DNA of 64,000 nucleotides from Planctomycetota bacterium. Lineage in GTDB: Bacteria > Planctomycetota > Brocadiia > SM23-32 > JAKLEA01. A model generated the notes under the pieces. It was not told where the DNA came from, ran no database searches, and saw only the letters and a program-made list of their open reading frames with translations. Below, one piece after another: positions 16,692 through 23,088 of the stretch. A program made the translations under genes and the position numbers. Position 1 is the stretch's first letter, and every line of letters begins with the position of its first letter. The stretch is taken from positions 1 to 64,000 of the forward strand of contig JAKLEA010000023.1 of assembly GCA_022711755.1 (NCBI GenBank), given 5' to 3'.

Positions 16692-17735
16692 CTACGTCGG
16701 CGTAGCGCCACTGTTCGGGTCCACTCCGCCGATGCTCTGCCGCATCTTGGTATCGGCGTCAATGTTCTTCAGCCTGTAGTAGTCGCCCACGCCCAGGTTG
16801 CCCTCGCGCAGGGCCTGGGCAAAGGCCTTCGGGATTTCCGCCTCGGCCTCGACTACCTTGGCGCGATTCTCCGCAACCAGCGCCTCCATCTCCTGCGCCC
16901 GGGCCACAGCCGCCGCGCGGCGCTTTTCCGCCTCGGCCCTGTGCATGCGAAGGTCGGCCTCAGCCTGGTCGGCGCGCAGCTTCGCCCCAATGTTGTCGCC
17001 CACGTCAACGTCGGCTATATCAATCGAAAGGATTTCGAAGGCCGTCTGGGCGTCAAGCCCGCGCGCGAGCACTTTTTTGGAAATCATGTCCGGATTTTCA
17101 AGAACATAGGCGTACTTCTCTGAAGAACCGATTGCCGAGACGATGCCTTCGCCGACGCGCGCGATGATCGTTTCCTCCGTCGCGCCGCCGACCAGCCGGT
17201 CAATCTTCGACCGCACCGTCACGCGCGCCTTCACCTTGACCTGAATGCCGTCCTTGGCCACGGCGTCAAGCGTCTGCCGCCCCTTGGCCGGATCCGGGCA
17301 GTCAATGACGCGGGGGTTGACGCTTGTGCGCACGGCCTCCTCGACGTCGCGCCCGGCAAGGTCAATCGCGCAGGCCTGATTGTACTCCAATGAGATGTTG
17401 GCCTTGCTGGCGGCAATGAGCGCGCGGACGACCTTTGGCACATTCCCCCTGGCGAGATAGTGCGTTTCAAGCTGGTTCGACCCCAGGGCAAGCCCCGCCT
17501 TCACAGCCATGATGCGGCAGTCAACGATCGTGCTCGGGCGAACGCCCCGCAGCCTCATGCCGATTATTTCAAGCACCCCGACATGCGCGTTGGCCAGCAG
17601 CGCGCGTATGTAGAGGAATCCATAACTGAAAAGAAACAACATCAGGAACAGGACCACAAGAAAAGCCACAATCGCCACCGCGGCCCAAATTGCGCCCGCT
17701 GCTCCCGCCTGCGCCAGGATAAATCCCGGATTCAT
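16692..17735 (-). CDS. floA: Flotillin-like protein FloA (UPF0365)
   Basis: ATG 17735 is supported by GGAGG 6 bases upstream; the longer open frame is ignored. After a short N-terminus comes one long membrane helix (about residues 12-38, AAVAIVAFLVVLFLMLFLFSY), then the SPFH/FloA body: GVRPSTIVDCRIMAVKAGL, LEYNQACAIDLAGRDVEEAV, VKVKARVTVRSKIDRLVGGATEETIIARVGEG, and the Ala/Glu-rich helix (RADQAEADLRMHRAEAEKRRA). Length is 347 aa against about 330 normally. FloA assembles into membrane foci that organise signalling and secretion proteins. In Bacillus it partners an NfeD protein; here an NfeD-type gene lies about 3 kb away at 20530, not in the operon. Confidence 0.95.
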   Translation of the reverse strand: MNPGFILAQAGAAGAIWAAVAIVAFLVVLFLMLFLFSYGFLYIRALLANAHVGVLEIIGMRLRGVRPSTIVDCRIMAVKAGLALGSNQLETHYLARGNVPKVVRALIAASKANISLEYNQACAIDLAGRDVEEAVRTSVNPRVIDCPDPAKGRQTLDAVAKDGIQVKVKARVTVRSKIDRLVGGATEETIIARVGEGIVSAIGSSEKYAYVLENPDMISKKVLARGLDAQTAFEILSIDIADVDVGDNIGAKLRADQAEADLRMHRAEAEKRRAAAVARAQEMEALVAENRAKVVEAEAEIPKAFAQALREGNLGVGDYYRLKNIDADTKMRQSIGGVDPNSGATPT

Positions 17736-17804
17736 GGAAACCTCCTTCTGTATCGTCGTCTCACGATCGCGGAAAAAGACCTTTTCCCCATCTAACGTCA
17801 TTTG

Positions 17805-17834
17805 AAACTAACCGTATCTGGAGCGGCATGTCAA
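17805..17834 (-). promoter_or_regulatory. Possible promoter of the floA operon
   Basis: A perfect -35 hexamer TTGACA (17829-17834, minus strand) is followed after 18 bases by TAGTTT (17805-17810), a weak -10. It lies about 70 bases upstream of the floA ATG. Confidence 0.35.
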
Positions 17835-17936
17835 GATATTTCGCCGGACGGCAGGCCGGTTGAAGCGCGCACATCCGCCATAAATATGACAATGGCCCGA
17901 TATCGGGGGGATTCAAGCGGGGAAAAGAACGATAAT

Positions 17937-18025
17937 TGGTGCGGAAGGGGGGATTCGAACCCCCACCCGGTGTAATCCAGACTAGGCCCTCAACCTAGCG
18001 CGTCTGCCAGTTCCGCCACTTCCGC
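17937..18025 (-). tRNA. tRNA-Leu (anticodon GAG)
   Basis: On the minus strand the acceptor stem GCGGAAG pairs with CTTCCGC, the anticodon arm is CTAGG-TTGAGGG-CCTAG giving anticodon GAG (reads CUC/CUU), the variable arm is long as in class II tRNAs, and the T arm contains GGTTCGAATCC. The discriminator base is A and the terminal CCA is encoded (17937-17939). All stems pair without mismatch, so the gene should be functional. Confidence 0.97.
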
Positions 18026-18083
18026 ACCGGGCTGGAGGCTCCCGGCGCAATATGGACGCCGGAAGCATCGAGGTGGATTGTTG

Positions 18084-18111
18084 ATTTTAGCACAATGACT
18101 GCGGGTGTCAA
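18084..18111 (-). promoter_or_regulatory. Promoter of tRNA-Leu
   Basis: TTGACA (18106-18111) and TAAAAT (18084-18089) on the minus strand, with a 16-base spacer, lie about 58 bases upstream of the mature tRNA 5' end. Confidence 0.6.
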
Positions 18112-18160
18112 TATCGGACGAAAGGATTTCCGCGCACGAACGAACCGCGCCGCTGGGCGG

Positions 18161-19273
18161 TCAGTCGTGGGAAATCGCCTCGGCGTCCGCCGGGGGAGAC
18201 CACCTGAAATGGTCTTCGGCATATTCGGGCGCTTCGTCGGACGTGATAATGGAAAGGCTCCACGGAACCTTTTTGCCCTCGAACTCCTCATTCCAGTTCA
18301 TCTGCGCGACCTGATCCCCCTTGACCGTCAGGTATCGCTTATCCGGAAAATTGATGATGATTGACGCGGCGGGTATGCCTTCCGACCGTTCGAGGAAGAT
18401 TCGCGCAAATCGCTCCCGGTCGAAGATGGGAACGGGCTTGTCCCAGCGTATCTTCCTGCCGGCGGGATAACTCTCAACGCGCGTGACGCCGTCGGTCCAG
18501 CGCACGGCGCACCAGAGACGCGCGCCGTCGCAGAGGACATGCGCCTCCTTCGGACGCGGATCATCCCCTCCTCCGCCGATCAGAATGGTCTCGTAGCGCG
18601 TTTCCTGACGCCAGAGGCCATCCGCCGATTCGGAATACCGTCCCCATGTCTGCAACGCAATGCCGCCCGCGGTCTGGATCCCGAGACGATATGTGCATTT
18701 GAATGGTCTGATCTCTCTGAAACGCCGGACGGCATCCCGCCAGTCGCGCTTGCCTTCAGGCGACGACGCCGTTTCGGTCAGGGGCGGCTTCGGATCGGAG
18801 CTGACCAGGAGATCGCCGGCTGGCGCCCACTTCCGCATCTCAGGAGGCGGCTGCGCAAGGCCGAGGTTCAGGGCGAGTTCCGCCTGCCCGGACGCGGCGG
18901 CCGGGGGAGCCTCTGCCGGTTTCTTTTCAATAAGCGGACGGCTTGCATTGAGATTATCAAGCCGGACGGGGTCAGGCTCAATGTCAGCGTCAGGATTGGC
19001 GTCCTGCGATGATTCGGCCGGACCGGATTTGTCGGCTTGTTGCTGCGCCTTTGCTTCCCTGCGTTCCAACTCGGCAACAGCCTGTTCGCGCTGTTCGGCT
19101 TCGGCCTGACGGGAGTTGTTGACGGCGTTGACGGCGAAATATCCGCTGACCGCCAGGCCCGCGACGGCCAGGACGATCACGCCGAAGCACGAGACAACCA
19201 GGAGATTGCGCCTGCCTTCCGTCATCTGCGACGGGGCGACCTGCGGCGATTGAGATTCCTGACCTCGGTTCAT
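18161..19273 (-). CDS. Membrane-anchored protein with LolA-like C-terminal domain, function unknown
   Basis: ATG 19273 is preferred over 19285 because GGGAG lies 5 bases upstream. The protein has a cytoplasmic N-terminus, one transmembrane helix (about residues 24-49, LLVVSCFGVIVLAVAGLAVSGYF), a charged coiled-coil stretch (QAEAEQREQAVAELERREAKAQQQ) and a Pro/Ser/Asp-rich linker. The C-terminal domain from about residue 180 begins with WRDAVRRFREIRPFKCTYRL and contains WGRYSESADGLWRQETRYE, ARLWCAVRW and IINFPDKRYLTVKGDQ. The strand pattern is reminiscent of LolA/LolB-like lipid-binding half barrels, but I see no defining motif. It is transcribed divergently from the propeller gene at 19383, and the two promoters appear to overlap. 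Confidence 0.72.
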   Translation of the reverse strand: MNRGQESQSPQVAPSQMTEGRRNLLVVSCFGVIVLAVAGLAVSGYFAVNAVNNSRQAEAEQREQAVAELERREAKAQQQADKSGPAESSQDANPDADIEPDPVRLDNLNASRPLIEKKPAEAPPAAASGQAELALNLGLAQPPPEMRKWAPAGDLLVSSDPKPPLTETASSPEGKRDWRDAVRRFREIRPFKCTYRLGIQTAGGIALQTWGRYSESADGLWRQETRYETILIGGGGDDPRPKEAHVLCDGARLWCAVRWTDGVTRVESYPAGRKIRWDKPVPIFDRERFARIFLERSEGIPAASIIINFPDKRYLTVKGDQVAQMNWNEEFEGKKVPWSLSIITSDEAPEYAEDHFRWSPPADAEAISHD

Positions 19274-19289
19274 CTGCGCTCCCATGAGC

Positions 19290-19318
19290 TTGAGTTGCAG
19301 CGGGATGCCGATATTATA
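19290..19318. promoter_or_regulatory. Overlapping divergent -10 elements
   Basis: On the plus strand TTGAGT (19290-19295), a 16-base spacer and TATTAT (19312-19317) precede the gene at 19383. On the minus strand a perfect TATAAT (19313-19318) precedes the gene starting at 19273. The two -10 boxes share five bases, so polymerase could serve only one direction at a time. Confidence 0.4.
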
Positions 19319-19382
19319 ACCGGGAAAGCGATTTTACACAGGCATTCCGCCTGGAAACCAAGCGACAAGGGAGAATGTGCGC

Positions 19383-20414
19383 ATGGCGATCAAAATTGAA
19401 AAGTCAACCGACGCCGGAACCGGGACGACTTACAGTGAGCTATCCGCCGAGGACGGCGCTCTGGCGCTTCCTTACTTTCACCGGGAGCAGTGGACGGCGG
19501 AGGACGCCGCGCTTCTGGTCATTGCGGACGGCGCGCCGTGCCTCTTCCACCTTGAGAGCGGCGAGGTCCGGAACTTGAATGAGGAAACAAGCCTGAAACT
19601 CTCGCACGCCATCGTCTCCCATTCAGGCAGGGAGCTTTTCGCCTGCGATAAATCCCGCGTCGTGCGCGTTGAGCTTGCGACGGGGGAGGCGTCCGAACTG
19701 CATGAGCTGTCCGAGAATGACGGACGCCCGGTCGAAATCAGTCCGAGCGCGGACGGCTCCGGACTGGCTATGATGATGGACGTTCAGGGATTGTTGAAGC
19801 GGGTCGCGTACCTGGACTTCGCAAGCGGAAAGCTGACGGCGTGCTGCGAGGGGAACAGCAAGCTTGGACACCTGCAGATGTCCCCGACGCGGAGCGATCT
19901 GATAATGTTCGCCGACCAGCACGATTTCGACAACCATCAGCGCATCTATACCGTGCTGACCAACGGGCGGGAGCGATTCCCGTTCTACCGGCAGCGTCCG
20001 GGGGAGTGGGTGACGCACGAATGCTGGAGCCGCGACGGGCGGTGGGTGACGTTCACGATGCACCCGAAAGGGCTGTTCATCGCGCGGGCGGCGGACGGGG
20101 AGGCGCGGCTGGTCGCCGAAGGGCCGTACTGGCACGCGCAGCCGTCATCCGGCGGCGATATGATCGTCGCGGACATATGGTACGGGGAGATACGGGCGGT
20201 GCGCGCGTCAACGGGCGAGTTCAAAACAATCGGCTCCGCGTGGACGAAGGACGGCAAGTGGGTTCCGAGCGGAGACCTTCACGCGCATCCCACGATCTCG
20301 CGCGGCGGCGGGTGGCTGGCATACGTGCAGGGCGAGACCGGCAAGGTCAGGATCAGGATTGCGGACATGAGGCAGTTCGACTGGATGAAGCAGTGGGGGG
20401 CGGGGATAAAATGA
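19383..20414 (+). CDS. Oligogalacturonate lyase-like beta-propeller protein
   Basis: ATG 19383 is chosen over GTG 19377 because AAGGGAGAA then has normal spacing. There is no signal peptide, so the protein is cytoplasmic. It is a propeller of about 344 residues with PD40-like repeats and the histidine pattern of oligogalacturonide lyases (PL22): GEWVTHECWSRDGRWVTF, MHPKGLF, YWHAQPSSGGDMIVAD and DLHAHPTISRGGGWLAYV. In PL22 enzymes a set of His residues binds Mn2+ and cleaves short pectin fragments inside the cell. Many relatives in Planctomycetota and Lentisphaerota lack proof of that activity, so pectin use is an inference. No other pectin gene is in the window. Confidence 0.72.
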   Translation: MAIKIEKSTDAGTGTTYSELSAEDGALALPYFHREQWTAEDAALLVIADGAPCLFHLESGEVRNLNEETSLKLSHAIVSHSGRELFACDKSRVVRVELATGEASELHELSENDGRPVEISPSADGSGLAMMMDVQGLLKRVAYLDFASGKLTACCEGNSKLGHLQMSPTRSDLIMFADQHDFDNHQRIYTVLTNGRERFPFYRQRPGEWVTHECWSRDGRWVTFTMHPKGLFIARAADGEARLVAEGPYWHAQPSSGGDMIVADIWYGEIRAVRASTGEFKTIGSAWTKDGKWVPSGDLHAHPTISRGGGWLAYVQGETGKVRIRIADMRQFDWMKQWGAGIK

Positions 20415-20468
20415 GCGCGGAAGGGTTGCTTGCGCTTGTCAGAATAACCGAGATTCCGGCTGCATATT

Positions 20469-20489
20469 AACGCTGATGGACACTGATTA
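20469..20489. repeat. Interspersed intergenic repeat, copy 1
   Basis: This 21-base intergenic segment (core CTGATGGACAC) matches the segment at 30697-30717 at 18 of 21 positions. Both copies lie just downstream of gene ends, outside coding sequence. Confidence 0.45.
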
Positions 20490-20529
20490 TTTAATGAGCG
20501 CGAACGAAATAAAATATTGCCGCCGGCGC

Positions 20530-22104
20530 TCAGCTCACCTTTTTCACAACAATGCTGGGGCCGTTAATTTCAACTATCCGGATACGGTCGTCCTTGCCTA
20601 TCGGGTCGCCTTGGGAGACGACGTCGCGGCGCGCTGAGCCGAAGACGGCGCAGCCGCCGGGCATCAGGTCGGTGAGCGCCACGCCCTCATCGCCGACCTT
20701 GGGGGGGGGGATATTGTTGCTCCAGCCGCCGGCTCCGGGGCCGACGCGGGCCTGGGAAAGATCGGTCTTCAGCATCATGCGCTGGAGTATGGGCAGCGCC
20801 GGCAGATATCGCGTCAGCACGGCGCAGACGACGCAGGCGACGGATACGCTGCCGAAGACCTGAAGCATGGTTGAGCGAAATATCTGCCAATCCTCGACCG
20901 TGCGGGGCAGCAGGAACGACTGGAATGCCATGATGAGCGAGACGAGGATGAATATGATCCCCGCGCCGCCGACGACGCCGAAGCCGGGTATCAGGAAAAT
21001 TTCGACGCCCAGCAGGGTCAACCCGAGGATGAACATTGCGACTTCCGCGACCCCGGCCTGCCCCGCGAAGGCCTTCGCGGCGAAGAACGCCCCGAAGCAG
21101 GCGACCGACACGATGCCCGCGCCGTGCCCGGGGATGCTCATCTCGATAAACATGGCTATGAACCCGACGACGATCAGGACGGGGGCAATCGTCTGCGCAA
21201 AGGAGAGGATGCGCTCGGTCGGCGTGAGCGTGAGGCGGCGGACCATCGAGGCGTCCGCGCCGATGGTTTTATACAACTGCGCGGAGTCATCCGCCTCCCC
21301 GCTGGAGACGCCGCAGTCGGCGGCCTTCCCGGCGTCGAGCGTAAGAAGGCTCTTCTCGTCAGCGATCATCTTCCCCCCGACCGCCTTTTCGGGGGGGGGG
21401 GTGTCAGGTCTCGCGCGGACGTAGCGCGGGGCGTCGGAGTCGGCGGTGGTATAACGGAAGAGATGGAGGCCGCGGGAGAACATGGCCTCGGCCACTGCCT
21501 CCGGGAAGCCGTTGTCGCGCGCCAGCTTGAGGGCCTGTTTCCGGACGGGGTCGTCCTCCGGAATTTCGTCCTTTCCGACCGGGCCGGCAAGGTCGAAACG
21601 TCCCATGACGGCGCCGGGGGCGAAGTAGACCTCCTTGCAGGCCAGGGGGAGGAGGGCGGCGACGGATTCCGCGCGCTTGTTGACGTAGGCGACGGGATAG
21701 ACGTCCTGCGAGGCGATGAGGGACGTGAAGTCAATGGCGGTCTGGATCATGCCGCCGGTGGAGTCAATTTCGATGATGAGGATTTTCGCGCCGGCGTCGC
21801 GGGCCTCGTCAAGCTGGCGGCGGAATGCGTCGTAAAGGAGGGGGTCGAGCCGGCGGGCGATGCGGATGTGGCAGACGGCGTTCTGCGCGCCGGGCTGGAG
21901 TTGGGGGCGCGGGATTTCGGCGGGCGGGGCGTCCGCGCGGGCGGAATATGACGGCAACGCAGCGAGAAGGAATGCCCAGGCCATGGCGACCCATAGCCCC
22001 CCGCCTCGCGCGGGTGGCTGACGCTTTGCCCTCGCCAAAACAACCGCATGGATGATGCCTGCCATGCTTTGATTGTAATCGGAGGGCGGCTTATGTTTCC
22101 ACAT
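20530..22104 (-). CDS. NfeD1b-type membrane serine protease homologue
   Basis: After a signal-like helix (VAMAWAFLLAALPSY) comes a ClpP-class domain (residues about 75-290) with IIEIDSTGGMIQTAIDF and the nucleophile region KRAESVAALLPLACKEVYFAPGAVMG, where S147 aligns with the catalytic Ser of NfeD proteases although the flanking residues differ. Next come four to five membrane helices (about 320-430; IEMSIPGHGAGIVS and FLIPGFGVVGGAGI are family-typical) and a C-terminal OB-fold (VGDEGVALTDLMPGGCAVF ... RIRIVEINGPSIVVKKV). Such proteins cleave membrane or stomatin-like partners and often accompany FloA-type proteins; floA lies about 3 kb away on the same strand. The start is uncertain: ATG 22104 has no clear ribosome binding site, nor has ATG 22065. 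Confidence 0.88.
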   Translation of the reverse strand: MWKHKPPSDYNQSMAGIIHAVVLARAKRQPPARGGGLWVAMAWAFLLAALPSYSARADAPPAEIPRPQLQPGAQNAVCHIRIARRLDPLLYDAFRRQLDEARDAGAKILIIEIDSTGGMIQTAIDFTSLIASQDVYPVAYVNKRAESVAALLPLACKEVYFAPGAVMGRFDLAGPVGKDEIPEDDPVRKQALKLARDNGFPEAVAEAMFSRGLHLFRYTTADSDAPRYVRARPDTPPPEKAVGGKMIADEKSLLTLDAGKAADCGVSSGEADDSAQLYKTIGADASMVRRLTLTPTERILSFAQTIAPVLIVVGFIAMFIEMSIPGHGAGIVSVACFGAFFAAKAFAGQAGVAEVAMFILGLTLLGVEIFLIPGFGVVGGAGIIFILVSLIMAFQSFLLPRTVEDWQIFRSTMLQVFGSVSVACVVCAVLTRYLPALPILQRMMLKTDLSQARVGPGAGGWSNNIPPPKVGDEGVALTDLMPGGCAVFGSARRDVVSQGDPIGKDDRIRIVEINGPSIVVKKVS

Positions 22105-22176
22105 GTGGGATTTCGGTCATGGGACTTTATTTCTGACACATCCAGGCCGGATCCGCCGGTGATTTCAAAAAACAGA

Positions 22177-22205
22177 TTGCGTAATTCGGTACGAACTATT
22201 ATAAA
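22177..22205 (+). promoter_or_regulatory. Promoter of the prepilin-like gene
   Basis: TTGCGT (22177-22182), a 17-base spacer and TATAAA (22200-22205) lie in an AT-rich patch 46 bases before the GTG at 22251. Confidence 0.5.
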
Positions 22206-22250
22206 TTCATGTGCGCCTTGGGAAAAATTTAGAACTCTCGAGGTAAAGAC

Positions 22251-23066
22251 GTGTTTAAAGCAAAAAAACCGGGAAGAGAAAAAGAGGCTGCGAACTCGTT
22301 CACGCTCATCGAGTTGCTGGTGGTCATCGCGATCATTGCGATCCTTGCGGGATTGCTCCTGCCGGCGCTGTCCGTGGCGCGGGAGAGCGCGCGCTCGGCG
22401 AAGTGTTCCTCAAACGTAAGGCAGCTTGGGCAGGGGGCCATACTCTACCACATGAACTGGGGTTGTTATCCTCCCAACAGGCTTGGCGATCCGCGCTGGT
22501 ACGATATCATCAAGGCTGAGTTGACGATTGAAAAGACTTTCACATGCCCCACCGTTGACTGGGAGCCGGGCAGGAACAATCCATACGGTTGGAACTACAA
22601 ATACGTCGGCAGCGGCAGGGATAATAAGATAAGCCCGACGGCCCCGTACGAAAACTTCCCCGTCCGGAACATTACAAACCCAGCGAGCACAATCATGTTC
22701 GGGGACTGCGACGGGACGGGCTGGAAGAAGCCGTATGATCCGAAGGGCAAGGACCCGGACAGTTGGGGCAATCACGGCTACACTCTCGATCCAACCTACA
22801 TTCCCTGGTATTCGACGGATTCGATAAACGCGGACGGGGTTAAGGAGGCGTATTCCGCGCTTGACCGGCGCAGTTACGCCTCAGACCGGCACGCCGGCAT
22901 GGCTAATTTCTGCTGCGTGGACGGGCACGTTGAGAAGATGCGCCCGGAGGAGGTTTATGCCGATAACTCGTGGTGGAACGGGCTTGGGATGGAAGCCCCG
23001 GAGATTGATATACACGTGGAGAAGAAGAGTTCGGACGGCACGTTTCGTTATGAGATGGCGAAGTAG
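22251..23066 (+). CDS. Prepilin-type N-cleavage/methylation protein with H-X9-DG C-terminus
   Basis: The GTG start has GAGGT 7 bases upstream. The leader ends at NSFTLIELLVVIAIIAILAGLLLPAL, the classic class III signal: short positive leader, Phe at +1, Glu at +5 and a 20-residue hydrophobic helix. Then come ARESARSAKCSSNVRQLGQG and, near the end, DRHAGMANFCCVDGHVEKM, which is the H-X9-DG type of C-terminal domain. This combination is massively expanded in Planctomycetota and Lentisphaerota, where the proteins are thought to be type II secretion or pseudopilus-related surface proteins. A prepilin peptidase would cleave it; none is in the window. The gene stands alone with its own promoter candidate. 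Confidence 0.92.
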   Translation: MFKAKKPGREKEAANSFTLIELLVVIAIIAILAGLLLPALSVARESARSAKCSSNVRQLGQGAILYHMNWGCYPPNRLGDPRWYDIIKAELTIEKTFTCPTVDWEPGRNNPYGWNYKYVGSGRDNKISPTAPYENFPVRNITNPASTIMFGDCDGTGWKKPYDPKGKDPDSWGNHGYTLDPTYIPWYSTDSINADGVKEAYSALDRRSYASDRHAGMANFCCVDGHVEKMRPEEVYADNSWWNGLGMEAPEIDIHVEKKSSDGTFRYEMAK

Positions 23067-23088
23067 GCGCGGGCGGGCGCCCGATGCC

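Noticed and set aside
17735..20530. A floA-nfeD operon
   Set aside because: The genes are on the same strand but separated by about 2.8 kb containing a divergent gene, a tRNA and another unit, so they are not co-transcribed.
21391..21401. Eleven-G run suspected of causing a frameshift in the NfeD-type gene
   Set aside because: The frame is preserved through the run (reads Thr-Pro-Pro-Pro-Glu on the minus strand) and the OB-fold downstream is intact.
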